A DNA stretch of 64,000 bases from Nitrososphaerota archaeon (GTDB lineage: Archaea; Thermoproteota; Nitrososphaeria; Nitrososphaerales; Nitrosopumilaceae). The stretch is from contig JACRJT010000009.1 of the NCBI GenBank assembly GCA_016215465.1, positions 1 to 64,000 on the forward strand, given 5' to 3'. The position numbers and the translations under genes are program-made. This document shows, piece after piece, positions 35,101 through 43,447 of this stretch. The first letter of the stretch is position 1; every line of letters begins with the position of its first letter. The notes beneath the pieces were generated by a model. The model was not told the DNA's origin and did no database searches. It was given only the letters and a program-made list of their open reading frames with translations.

Positions 35101-37349
35101 TGTGTATCATTGTCATTAGCAATCCATGGCTTTGCCCTTCTTTCATAAAATTCTCCCCATATCTGCAGTATGTGAGCAACCTTAAGATCTATTAGACGTT
35201 TTTCAACAGGATTGAGATATTCATAATAATACTGGTCATAGCCTGTTGTATCAAGACTTGCTGCCAGTATAGGATATGTATTGGATCCTCCATTCACATT
35301 TAGTCTATGTGCAATTTTTTTTTCATCGGCGCTCAAAATGCTATTAGTAAAGTATGACTCCGTATGACACATCATACATTGATTTAGTGCTTCACAAAAA
35401 TTACCAAGTTGCAGATAGACATCTGATTCGCATAAAGGAAGAATAAAGTTGCGTATATGATAGAGGTATTTCCTAAACGGCTCATCTTTTTTTAGATTAT
35501 AGTTAAACGGGTACAACATATACTTGTGATAATCTACCCACAATAACTGAAGTTCAGCTAGTGCATTATTACCAGATGAGCGTGTTTGGTAGTATTTTGA
35601 GTGTATGTCTCCAAGCATCTGTGTCTTCCAATATTGCCATTCCGCATTTCCTAGTCCAGCGGGTTGCGGTTCCCGAAATGGAGATATTAATTTTCCAGCC
35701 TCAACGCGGTTTGTCCACAAATACTTGACAGAATCATGAGTCGCGAACCATTCTTCTGCCTTGTTGTAAGAAGATAATGCAAGAGAATATTCCCTCCTGT
35801 GAAATGCTTCATGACCTTCACACAATGGTTGGAGAAGATCCAAAATTTCCAGCTGGTGACTAAGATACATGGCAAGGTCGGCAAGTTTGTCATCAAAATA
35901 ATTACTCGTTAAAGAATCAAATCCCCATCTTTCAAGGTCTTCCCATATGATATTGCATTTACGCATTACTTCATCTGCAAGTTGTTTTCCTTTTTCCTCA
36001 CCTATGCTGGTATGTGCTTTCACATCTGCATCTTGTAGCATTACTCCTACCTTAGTCAACAATGACTCCTTTTGATCTTTTTCTAGCGATAGTTCAATAG
36101 AACTTAATCCGGAAGGCAATAACTTGTATGAATAATAATTCTCCAAGTTTATTTTTGGCGAATCACCTGGTTTGCATACCTGATCTAAAGTCGGAGTTGG
36201 CATAATCGCTGTGATGACGAATACAGGTATAATTGATAACCAATTAGCGACTTCTGATGTCTCCGGAATAACTGTGATATCAAGGCCGCGTCCCGCCGCT
36301 CGTTTGATATGATTTCTGACGTTCTGAGGATCATCTTTTGCAATTTCTAAAATATCACGGTACCCACCAAAAAGTGTCAGAGCTTGTGCCACTTCGTTTG
36401 AGATTCCAGCCACTTTGTTTAACTGAGATTGAATTTTTAGTTTGCATAGAGTGGAGGCATTCACGCCTGTAGAAAAGGATTCAGATTCGGGGTTCAAATA
36501 CTGAAGAGACGATGTAGACATAAAGCCCGCAGAAACCAGTTTCTCTGCATCTTCCTTTGCAAGATAGCTTGCAAAACCTTGAAGCGTTTCAGTATGTTTA
36601 TCCAGAGGTTTTAGATCAGTACTTGGAAAATTTGGCAGTAGTATTCTGGTTCCTGCAGGCACCAAAACATCTTTTTTATCCATTTCATTCGCAATATTTG
36701 CATCAGAAAGTCTTTTTGCAACATCATCTAAATCCTTGTTCAAAACTTTGTAGAATTGTCTGGCAATATCTTTCCAAGTGGAAACAGATGCAGTCACAAC
36801 CATATTGTGAGGCAAAAGTGAGGAAACTCTTTTCTCCTGCACATCTTTCTTTACCACCTTTGCTTTCTTTTTTCCTCTAGGCATAGTCTGGGATTTTGCT
36901 TTTCCCAGAACATGCTGCCTTTCAATAATTTTAGCGGCAACTTGCCATCTTCTAATTTGAGATAATCCAAATAAATCCTCTAGGTGAAGTGATTCTATTT
37001 TTTTGAATATCGTTTCCGGCTCATTTTCAATCATGAATTTTATGTTAATTCCTCGTTCTACCAGTATCTTCGATATGTCTACCGAGATGCCATCCATTAA
37101 TGTCAGTAGACTGCAATCCTTTAGCTTTTCCAGATTTTGTATTTGAATATCAAGAGTTTTGGACACATTTGGAATATCCATCAGCCTAAGCAGTTCTATA
37201 GAGTTACTAGTTTTTCCCACTTGTGCAGATTGGATGTCTGAGAGTCCCGCCCATTTTCCAAGGTCTTGTACTAATCTACTGGATGGATTTGGCGTTGCTC
37301 TTCTTTGGTTACATATTTTACCGATTTTTTTCTTGCTATTATTCTTCAT
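32169..37349 (-). CDS. TcA-like translocator of a toxin complex
   Basis: A 1,726-residue protein resembling Tc toxin A components, which pentamerise into a syringe that injects the BC cargo. In order: an N-terminal helical region (LGKWAGLSDIQSAQVGKTSN), a LysM-like segment (about residues 190-250), and helical shell segments. A long helical stretch (about 830-1070) has a Gly-rich hydrophobic centre (LSGGNPFAAVGGGVFGG) matching the translocation channel and its tip. A TcB-binding region (about 1080-1280, DFDLDHPGTYARKLIDVEVE) follows, and a C-terminal concanavalin-like domain (about 1580-1726) ends it. It is shorter than the usual 2,300-2,500 residues. The stop is 11 bases before the TcB-TcC start. 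Confidence 0.85.
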   Translation of the reverse strand: MKNNSKKKIGKICNQRRATPNPSSRLVQDLGKWAGLSDIQSAQVGKTSNSIELLRLMDIPNVSKTLDIQIQNLEKLKDCSLLTLMDGISVDISKILVERGINIKFMIENEPETIFKKIESLHLEDLFGLSQIRRWQVAAKIIERQHVLGKAKSQTMPRGKKKAKVVKKDVQEKRVSSLLPHNMVVTASVSTWKDIARQFYKVLNKDLDDVAKRLSDANIANEMDKKDVLVPAGTRILLPNFPSTDLKPLDKHTETLQGFASYLAKEDAEKLVSAGFMSTSSLQYLNPESESFSTGVNASTLCKLKIQSQLNKVAGISNEVAQALTLFGGYRDILEIAKDDPQNVRNHIKRAAGRGLDITVIPETSEVANWLSIIPVFVITAIMPTPTLDQVCKPGDSPKINLENYYSYKLLPSGLSSIELSLEKDQKESLLTKVGVMLQDADVKAHTSIGEEKGKQLADEVMRKCNIIWEDLERWGFDSLTSNYFDDKLADLAMYLSHQLEILDLLQPLCEGHEAFHRREYSLALSSYNKAEEWFATHDSVKYLWTNRVEAGKLISPFREPQPAGLGNAEWQYWKTQMLGDIHSKYYQTRSSGNNALAELQLLWVDYHKYMLYPFNYNLKKDEPFRKYLYHIRNFILPLCESDVYLQLGNFCEALNQCMMCHTESYFTNSILSADEKKIAHRLNVNGGSNTYPILAASLDTTGYDQYYYEYLNPVEKRLIDLKVAHILQIWGEFYERRAKPWIANDNDTQLAKQRYAQVIRILFPTWSLVYDKQFADFDSYLNHMLTNNLNPLAIQYALSADAGLMRIDNGLNFLGYSPNYIPIWAYSFLLSTARYYAERAKSLERDSLNFLSSAESELGNQRSLSQQVATATSQLDVESRRLDEADATIEISNRSVALADQRLWNNSNRQIELEFLGPIKEALGTVGGTISGASSFSGLSGGNPFAAVGGGVFGGITGYLSSSIEISMQKSELQRQQLELQKAKDLSLAELNRANISASIVQMQRAIAASNLAFTRSNFDFAMNKTLNTDFWYEASKRMQEMAQKYLDQAIQLAFMTEQAFEFAEGRRIDRIKFDYSSAENYLAGDALLSDLDSIEGERIISGSIKRIPIKHSVSLRVRDFQAFEDFKRSGSITFDTTVSDFDLDHPGTYARKLIDVEVEVSALVGQGGIRGTLTKMGVSYERFQDRNNKYPVNGNVVSDWIRYTPTQHKIAAVVQPEETLILSSFDIRRDSVILRAREPGEQLGVFEGGGLASTWRLEISPCSNDFDLNTITDINLIFYYTAQFDPVLKEAVELERRKLIASRQSIMQKTKGYSFRESLPDQFYHLLNPSENKASSLLRRIISFRVDPEEFPVNEINRKIDGIILAFLSAKGPIEMHPRITSKIHSPGYDEATNNTSSLAWVPNATESLLVDPSLPYYVVATKAFINQSPEDLWFLEILAEDNPNLAKTNGTGMPIKYGVDATTGDLILDSNGDPIPDPNGENIFDENKLSRLNDLWLIFRYGYEIAGECGNPVIFWCNFSKGLDAFLVLPPSIMIPNYRIAPSTWSEILLPPVSLVVGSRWHRDNNSGSLKKRIAGPALFLPATMPSLTNFELASVMILPKGGGAEAGFVLKYGVGATNRPFYYIVKFINHSANSTRVDLEIQKIRNNTTTQLALIQDIQLLRGSKCRLNIFFVNGTIKVAINDHLLVTAQDNDISSGSVGFFAKDDGAEFEDIHISDLAGRV

Positions 37350-37369
37350 GCCAACACAATACCTATGGA

Positions 37370-38965
37370 TTATAGGACATACGGTTGGTTAGGAATTTCA
37401 TCTCCAGATGGTTCTTCATTCCTGCCTCTGGTTATAGGGTCTTGTGATGAAATGAAGTTCATCAATTCCCATGTATTATCAAAAGTCCTTGTTCTGCCAT
37501 GCTCATCTGAAAGCCTTGTTCCACTGTCCCATTTGCTGTTGATAAGTGCAGAAATCTGTACTCCCCATCTGCCAGCATATCGCCACCAGGTTGGATTTTC
37601 ACAGACACGATTCTCCTGCGGGTATGAAAAAGTTTCATTTATGCCATTCACGTCATCGATAACACGTAAAATGAATCCAACAGTACTCGATTCAGTTCCA
37701 GGTGTTCCTGGAGTTCCAGATGGTGCTCCACCTGCCGGACCCGTGCCGCTAAAGAAGTCGTTTTCTCCTCCGGTTGGCAGTGGGCTTTCTCCTGGCTGAT
37801 TTTCCTGCCTCTCTCTTTTGGTCTTGAAAAGAAAAGCGAATAGCAGGAGGAGTAGGGCAATTAGTGCTATAATAGCAGTTACTACCCAACATGCACCACA
37901 GCCTATCCATCCAGGTGGACCTCCTGCAGCAAGTGCCGCACAGACTCCAGCACAATAATAAGCAGCAGCTCCAGCAGCAGCAAGTACCGAACCTGAAGCT
38001 ACAAGTAAGGCAGGATTAGGATATTCTTCTTTTATGGTGACAGGGTTTATCAGCTGACGCCACATGTTCTTGTGCGTTCCTTGTGTTACCCATACTATTG
38101 GATGATCGCCACTTTTTTCCACCTCGGGGTCTTTTCCGCCACCAAGTCTTGTTGCTCCAGACCAAGGTCGCACTATTTGCCGCCTTCCTCCACCTGGAGT
38201 GTATGATCGGCTATAGCACACAAATCTTGGTATGGCTTCTCTTATATTTTCAGGCACCTTCAAGAATACCGAGATGGCCTCCCATTGGCCTTCCCTAAAC
38301 TTTGAATCGCTAGCTGCATCAAAAGGTTCCATTGCTGGATAAAGTATGTGATATGTTAGCACGATGTAGTCAGAGAGGAGTTGTTCAGAGCCAGGTGCGA
38401 ATCGTCCATCAACATCTATTTCTTTTGATGCCCACTTTGAAGCGTTGCTGATTTCCACATAGAAAGCAGGTCCTCTAGGCGGATTACAAAATTGTGGTTG
38501 GGGTGAGGGATTTCCGGGTGAAGTACCAGGTAACAGGTTGGCAAATACTTCCTTCAGGTATGTGATATTTCCTTCACGACTGTTATTCGGATCCTGCCAA
38601 CCAGCAAAATCAAGGAAATAGTTGCCGTCAGTTCTCAATGCTTGATCTCCTATGTATCTTGTCGCGTCAGCAGGGTTTGTGGAAATGGTGTTGTTGCATT
38701 TTCTAACTGATATTGGCTGGGGATTTCCAAGATCGTTTTGGCAGCTAACAAGTGGAAGTGTGCCTATCCAAGGTTCGCCGGTACCGGGAATAAATTTGAA
38801 CAATGCAGTACCTATCTTTTTGCTGCCACGCTGAGAATGATCGTCAGGTGAGCAATGTGTAAACCATGTCTCTGCCTCTGTTGGAAATAACTTTTCACTT
38901 ACAGTATAATGTAAAAGTGGGATATACTTTTCTGCAAGTTTGAATAAATCTTCGCAATTTGCCAT
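37370..38965 (-). CDS. VPS62/DUF946-like membrane protein in the Tc operon
   Basis: A 531-residue protein. The N-terminal 300 residues resemble the VPS62 (DUF946) fold: LSDYIVLTYHILYPAM, GQWEAISVFLKVP and GDHPIVWVTQGTHKNMW match that family's YPYN / GDWEhi / HPVVYvAxGSH pattern, though this is a motif-level match only. Residues about 320-382 are one or two hydrophobic helices rich in Ala, Gly and Cys. The C-terminal roughly 130 residues are hydrophilic and soluble. There is no classical signal peptide. The start ATG overlaps the stop of the LamG gene (TAATG), so translation is coupled. It may help membrane attachment, pore formation or release of the Tc particle. Confidence 0.6.
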   Translation of the reverse strand: MANCEDLFKLAEKYIPLLHYTVSEKLFPTEAETWFTHCSPDDHSQRGSKKIGTALFKFIPGTGEPWIGTLPLVSCQNDLGNPQPISVRKCNNTISTNPADATRYIGDQALRTDGNYFLDFAGWQDPNNSREGNITYLKEVFANLLPGTSPGNPSPQPQFCNPPRGPAFYVEISNASKWASKEIDVDGRFAPGSEQLLSDYIVLTYHILYPAMEPFDAASDSKFREGQWEAISVFLKVPENIREAIPRFVCYSRSYTPGGGRRQIVRPWSGATRLGGGKDPEVEKSGDHPIVWVTQGTHKNMWRQLINPVTIKEEYPNPALLVASGSVLAAAGAAAYYCAGVCAALAAGGPPGWIGCGACWVVTAIIALIALLLLLFAFLFKTKRERQENQPGESPLPTGGENDFFSGTGPAGGAPSGTPGTPGTESSTVGFILRVIDDVNGINETFSYPQENRVCENPTWWRYAGRWGVQISALINSKWDSGTRLSDEHGRTRTFDNTWELMNFISSQDPITRGRNEEPSGDEIPNQPYVL

Positions 38966-40068
38966 TACGTTTTTCCTCCTTTAGTACGAGATTTATTCTC
39001 CCGATCCTCTTTATTGGGTTGGGTTGACATGTCAGCTATCACAGAGACTATGTTTCCAAAACATGTCTGCTCCGCTAACTTGATGAGTTCTTCTGGGGTA
39101 TATGGAGACTCTTTCAATATCTTATTTGTAGATTCAATAAGTTTTATGGTGTCCTTTTGATCAACCCAGTCTTTTGCCCATCGCTGTGCTTTATCAAATG
39201 CAGCGGACAGTTGCAATTTATTCCCATTTAGCACAGCCATAAAAAAGTCTCCAGCCATTTTTTCTTGGGCTTCTGTTCCATCAGGAGAATCGCGCCTTGC
39301 TTTTGCAGTAAATTTGTCAATAACATTCTGCATTGAATAGGCCATTTCAAACAATTTCTTTTCATCCAATCCGCGTTTTTCCATATCGTTCAATATCTTA
39401 TCCCAATCAGTGTTTTTAGCGCAGCATGGATCAATCAAAGACTTTAGCACATCTTTTTCGTCATATTTCCAGATTCGTATTTCTCCAATATAGCCCCTGA
39501 AGGTGAAACTATGATCATTAGATGCAGGTCGGTGGCCTACACAGATGCCTAATGGGCCTACACTGAGTACATGTCCCTTCATATCATAGCGGGCTGCTAC
39601 CAGAGCTCCATCTACAAAAATTTTTCCGCATGATATGCCATCATAAATAAATTCTATATCCCGCCAACCCAGATAATTTACTACTCCTGGAGAAGATCTA
39701 GGTCCAGTCCAATTACCAGCAGAGTCTGCAATTGCACCTTCTACAGATCTATCTCTATTGACAAACAAGGCGAAACTAGAATCTGCTTCAACAATGTTGA
39801 GACGATTCCTGTCGGCAGTACCAAAAGCAGGCGGTGTAACATAGATCCTCGCTTTTACCCGAATGCTACGTAAATTAGATAGGCTCTCGGATTGTTTCAC
39901 TTCAACATAGCTATCGGGCTTATCGTACAAGAAGCTATTATCAAATGGGCCAGAACCAGAAGCAATTGCATTCAGTGTTCCATGATTATTGTTTTTTGAA
40001 ACGTCCCAAGCTATGCCTTGGTGATATGTGTGGTGCAGGACAAGCTTGTTCAAATTTTTGTCCGCCAT
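38965..40068 (-). CDS. LamG/concanavalin-like protein, first gene of the Tc operon
   Basis: A 367-residue protein. Residues about 10-205 form a laminin-G-like jelly roll: DVSKNNNHGTLN, SYVEVKQSESLSNLRSI, GWRDIEFIYDG, GKIFVDGALVAA and FRGYIGEIRIWKY are the typical strands. Residues about 215-340 are helical and end in a Lys/Arg-rich tail. There is no signal peptide. LamG domains bind glycans or proteins, so it could provide target recognition for the complex, like the extra domain on the neighbouring TcA. The operon promoter must lie in the 155-base gap shared with the divergent PEFG gene. Confidence 0.72.
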   Translation of the reverse strand: MADKNLNKLVLHHTYHQGIAWDVSKNNNHGTLNAIASGSGPFDNSFLYDKPDSYVEVKQSESLSNLRSIRVKARIYVTPPAFGTADRNRLNIVEADSSFALFVNRDRSVEGAIADSAGNWTGPRSSPGVVNYLGWRDIEFIYDGISCGKIFVDGALVAARYDMKGHVLSVGPLGICVGHRPASNDHSFTFRGYIGEIRIWKYDEKDVLKSLIDPCCAKNTDWDKILNDMEKRGLDEKKLFEMAYSMQNVIDKFTAKARRDSPDGTEAQEKMAGDFFMAVLNGNKLQLSAAFDKAQRWAKDWVDQKDTIKLIESTNKILKESPYTPEELIKLAEQTCFGNIVSVIADMSTQPNKEDRENKSRTKGGKT

Positions 40069-40223
40069 AAAGATGGGGGAAGATCTTTCCGTTTAGAATT
40101 ATATAATCTCATTAACATGACACTCGTACCTTGATACTTGAATAAAAGAATTTATGCGGACGATATGGAGATATTTTGATAGTAGCAAATTGTAAAACAT
40201 GAAAACTTTTATAATTACAAGAC

Positions 40224-42512
40224 ATGGCAAGTATAATGCTGAATTTTGTTCTACCTCAATCTGCAGTTATAAGAAGCATAGCGGGATCTTTCTATAAATT
40301 TTCTCCCCTGATAATTCTAGTATTTGGACTATTAACGTACAATACTTCGATAATACAGCAAGCAAACGCTGTTGGAACATGGAATGGATATGATACCTTG
40401 CTTGTACCTATCTCATGGTGTGCGGTCGATGGAAGTCCTGCAGCTGAGAACACTCCTGCACCTAATCCACCTAACCCCGATGACGCTAGCACCAATGCAA
40501 TACTTTGGAGAAGGCATGAGCGACCAACGGACCACATCTACACGCCACAAGCAGGAATCACATTCCGTTCTGGAATCAACACCGCTTGGAGTACACTCAG
40601 TTTCCCAATAATCAATGATCCCGATACAACACTTGGCGTTCAAGGTGACATTAATGTAGGCTCAGGTAGCGATTTTCTTGAATTAATTACAACATTAAAT
40701 TCCTGCGAACAAGCATGGCAGAATCTATCTGCTTCTGGGACAGGGGTAGTTGGAATTGTTGCTCTGGATGTGAATCTGTTTACAGACGGTTCTGGCAATT
40801 ACCATAACAACATACTAGGATATGGAACATGTTCTATAGACCACAATACAGGAGCTTGTTCTGCGAATCCATCTCCTTCTAGTGACTATGATGGTTGGAT
40901 AGCAGTAGTCGATAATCACTATCTACTACAGAGTGTAGCAAATAGGAATTTTCCAGGAACTGTAAATCACTTTCCACTGACGGACTCGATGGATATAACA
41001 GTGGCTAACACTCTGGGCCGTGCCTTGGGTCTTGATGCCAGATCGGATCCAAATGCACTTATGAACCCGGTAATGCAAGACAATGATAATGATAATAGAG
41101 CAGATAACATTGCATTAAACGGGGCAGAAGTTTCGATCATCAGAGCAGGTTCTCTTATAGTCCCTGGAAGAGAAATTGATCCTCCCAATGAGATACTTTC
41201 CGGCGATACAGTTGCAATGCGCATAATCGATAAAATCAATGAGAATAAAGAAAGTTCGCACTATACGGATATTTCTTCAGTCAGGATTACTCTTGACATA
41301 AAAAACAACAAGATCTCCGTCAACCAAAATCTACTTGGACTGATTCCAAAAGAAGGAAATCCAGAATACTGGGCTCTAATAGATACCGACAATAATAAGA
41401 GTACTGGTGCAAAGTTTGAATCATTAAAGGAGCTTGGAATACCATCAACCAAATTCAAGGGGGCGGACTTGATTATTCGTTCTGACGTTCATGAACAGAA
41501 AATAATTAGCTCAGCCTGGCAATTTTCTGAAAACGGAATTGCAGAGTTGTCAGATAACGTATTTCGATCAGATTTCAGAACAGTCGGCATCCAACCATAT
41601 TATGCTCCAAGTAACACCATACGTAGTAACACCTTTGTCGTACCAGTCTACAATACCATAAGTACAACAATCGATAACAAACTTACACAAATTAATCTAG
41701 ATAAGCCATTTACCGTTCAATCAATCGCATCAGAAAAAGGTTCAAAATTTGTAGATAAGTTAGGGGACGGTGAAGATTCAGGTTCAAAATTTATACTTGC
41801 TAACCCGTCATTTCCTCATTGTTTCCCACAGGATGATGTTAATGCAGGGCATAGTGTGAAGATAAAGATTGAAGGATTGTCACCAAATTCCAAAATTCAT
41901 GGTCTTTTGGGCCCAGACCCAGTATTTAATGGAAAGACAGATAGTATTGGCGGCGGAACAATAGACTTTCCAATACCAAAAGAAACCACTGGGGGGTTGC
42001 ACCTAGTTACTGTAGGTGTAGATGATACGGCTCTTACAGCTGACTGTGTGGCAAATGTTATTGCTGCAGACGGAAAGGGTATTGCAAGAGTGTTGTATGA
42101 GGACATCATATTTAACGTACCTTATCAGCTTTTGAACGGAAATATCCAAATGATAAGAATTGATCCCAATTCAACAAGTGTAGACATATCAGTTGCAAAT
42201 ACAGGTGCAGTTGACAATGATGGCGAATTGCGGATTTCTTTACCAAGAGAACTTGTCGATGCAAAACATGGTAGCAATGATGAAAAATTCATGATATTTG
42301 TAGATGGACAGGAATCTCCATTTACAGAGATAGAGAAGACTTCGACTGAGAGAACTTTATCAATACCAATTCATTTTGACGCTAAAAAGATCCAGATAAT
42401 TGGTACCAGAGTTATTCCTGAATTTGGAACAGTCGCAGCGATTGTGTTGGCAGCATCCCTTGGTATAATCATAATTGCAAGTAGAAGAACCCTGCTGAGC
42501 ATGCCGTATTAA
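40224..42512 (+). CDS. PEFG-CTERM surface protein with degenerate metzincin-like motif
   Basis: A 762-residue exported protein with an N-terminal signal segment (SPLIILVFGLLTY, residues about 27-49) and a long beta-rich ectodomain. The C terminus is a PEFG-CTERM signal: PEFG at residues 732-735, a hydrophobic helix and an Arg-rich end, for archaeosortase processing. Around residues 260-280 the sequence VANTLGRALGLDARSDPNALMNPVM matches the HExxHxxGxxH...LMxP layout of matrixin/astacin-like proteases, but the His/Glu positions are Asn, Thr and Arg, so it cannot bind catalytic zinc. An Asp/Asn-rich DNDNDNRAD follows and may bind calcium. It is divergent to the Tc operon. Confidence 0.82.
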   Translation: MASIMLNFVLPQSAVIRSIAGSFYKFSPLIILVFGLLTYNTSIIQQANAVGTWNGYDTLLVPISWCAVDGSPAAENTPAPNPPNPDDASTNAILWRRHERPTDHIYTPQAGITFRSGINTAWSTLSFPIINDPDTTLGVQGDINVGSGSDFLELITTLNSCEQAWQNLSASGTGVVGIVALDVNLFTDGSGNYHNNILGYGTCSIDHNTGACSANPSPSSDYDGWIAVVDNHYLLQSVANRNFPGTVNHFPLTDSMDITVANTLGRALGLDARSDPNALMNPVMQDNDNDNRADNIALNGAEVSIIRAGSLIVPGREIDPPNEILSGDTVAMRIIDKINENKESSHYTDISSVRITLDIKNNKISVNQNLLGLIPKEGNPEYWALIDTDNNKSTGAKFESLKELGIPSTKFKGADLIIRSDVHEQKIISSAWQFSENGIAELSDNVFRSDFRTVGIQPYYAPSNTIRSNTFVVPVYNTISTTIDNKLTQINLDKPFTVQSIASEKGSKFVDKLGDGEDSGSKFILANPSFPHCFPQDDVNAGHSVKIKIEGLSPNSKIHGLLGPDPVFNGKTDSIGGGTIDFPIPKETTGGLHLVTVGVDDTALTADCVANVIAADGKGIARVLYEDIIFNVPYQLLNGNIQMIRIDPNSTSVDISVANTGAVDNDGELRISLPRELVDAKHGSNDEKFMIFVDGQESPFTEIEKTSTERTLSIPIHFDAKKIQIIGTRVIPEFGTVAAIVLAASLGIIIIASRRTLLSMPY

Positions 42513-42526
42513 AAGGCATATTTTTT

Positions 42527-43018
42527 ATGAAACTATCCATCAGAACCATATTTGTATTTATGATGATGGCCACAGTAGTTCAGTCCTTCCACATGGTGGA
42601 GCATATAGCGCAGCTAATTCAGAGATATACATTAGGATTTTCAGCAGCACATGGAATACTTGGAGATCTGTTGGATCTTGAACCAGTTCATTTCACTTTT
42701 AATCTTGTTTATCTGGCTCTCACTACTTTTGTCTGGCTTGGCTTCAGAAATCTTTTCATGGAATGGAATATGAAGTTAGCTTACAGAATGATCATATTCA
42801 CCCTGGGATTCCAGTCTTGGCATTTTATCGAACATGTGGTAAAGATACAGCAGCACTTTACAGAAGGATGTGTATCTTGTCCTGGAATACTCGGATATTT
42901 TGTCAATCCAATTGTACTGCACTTTGCCTACAATCTAATCGTGTTCGTACCATTTGCCGCGCTGGCATATTTGTTTATGACAAGGAAGAAATCTGGCGCA
43001 TTAAAGGAAATAAACTGA
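42527..43018 (+). CDS. Four-helix membrane protein with paired HxxEH motifs
   Basis: A 163-residue membrane protein with four hydrophobic helices arranged as two similar halves. Each half starts with a histidine motif, SFHMVEHIAQ (about residue 20) and SWHFIEHVVKIQQHF (about residue 100), followed by a loop with GILGDLL or GILGYFV and a second histidine (VHFTFN or LHFAYN). The repeated membrane histidines suggest binding of haem or a divalent metal. The start is 14 bases after the PEFG gene, so the two are probably co-transcribed. The family function is unknown. Confidence 0.65.
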   Translation: MKLSIRTIFVFMMMATVVQSFHMVEHIAQLIQRYTLGFSAAHGILGDLLDLEPVHFTFNLVYLALTTFVWLGFRNLFMEWNMKLAYRMIIFTLGFQSWHFIEHVVKIQQHFTEGCVSCPGILGYFVNPIVLHFAYNLIVFVPFAALAYLFMTRKKSGALKEIN

Positions 43019-43024
43019 GCCATC

Positions 43025-43155
43025 CCAAAATTATCCTCCAGTAAACAATGATGCAGTAGATAATGTATAAGTCCAAGATAATTCTTAGATTTCTCCTCAT
43101 ACAGCGTAAGCGACTTTTTAAATCTGTTATACCATGAATTCGTTCTTTCCAATAG
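43025..43155 (-). pseudogene. IS5-like transposase C-terminal remnant
   Basis: On the minus strand the sequence reads LLERTNSWYNRFKKSLTLYE, then EKSKNYLGLIHYLLHHCLLE. This matches the C-terminal signature of IS5-type DDE transposases (VERT.sWl.rfRRL...E, with the catalytic Glu). Upstream codons are frameshifted and no N-terminal half or inverted repeat is seen, so only about 40 codons remain. The remaining bases 43156-43447 hold nothing convincing. It is evidence of past mobile-element activity in the accessory region. Confidence 0.5.
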
Positions 43156-43447
43156 TGCTAGAAATTATTCTAGTAGGTTTTGTTCTGTTTATCTTCATTG
43201 AAACTAGTTGTCAAAATATTATGCTTGATCATATTCTTGATCATATTCCTAATCAGATCAAGGCATGGGTGCAGTAAGGTAAATTCTTCATTATTGAATT
43301 TATGATTATTTGATTTTTCCCAAGGATCCCTTACTTCTAGTAAATTTTTTATCGACATTGCTTTAAGTGGTTGTGAACCAATCTGAAAGATTATCGATCG
43401 AATTTTGTTTGTCCTGTAGATATAGGATCTTCAAAACGGAAAAAAAC

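Noticed and set aside
24448-40068. Contractile injection system (phage-tail-like) instead of Tc
   Set aside because: No sheath, tube, baseplate or AAA+ ATPase gene is present; the SpvB/RHS and TcB-binding motifs point to a Tc complex.
43170-43358. Minus-strand 62-codon open frame
   Set aside because: Low-complexity Asn/Lys composition, no ribosome site and no recognisable motif; probably chance.
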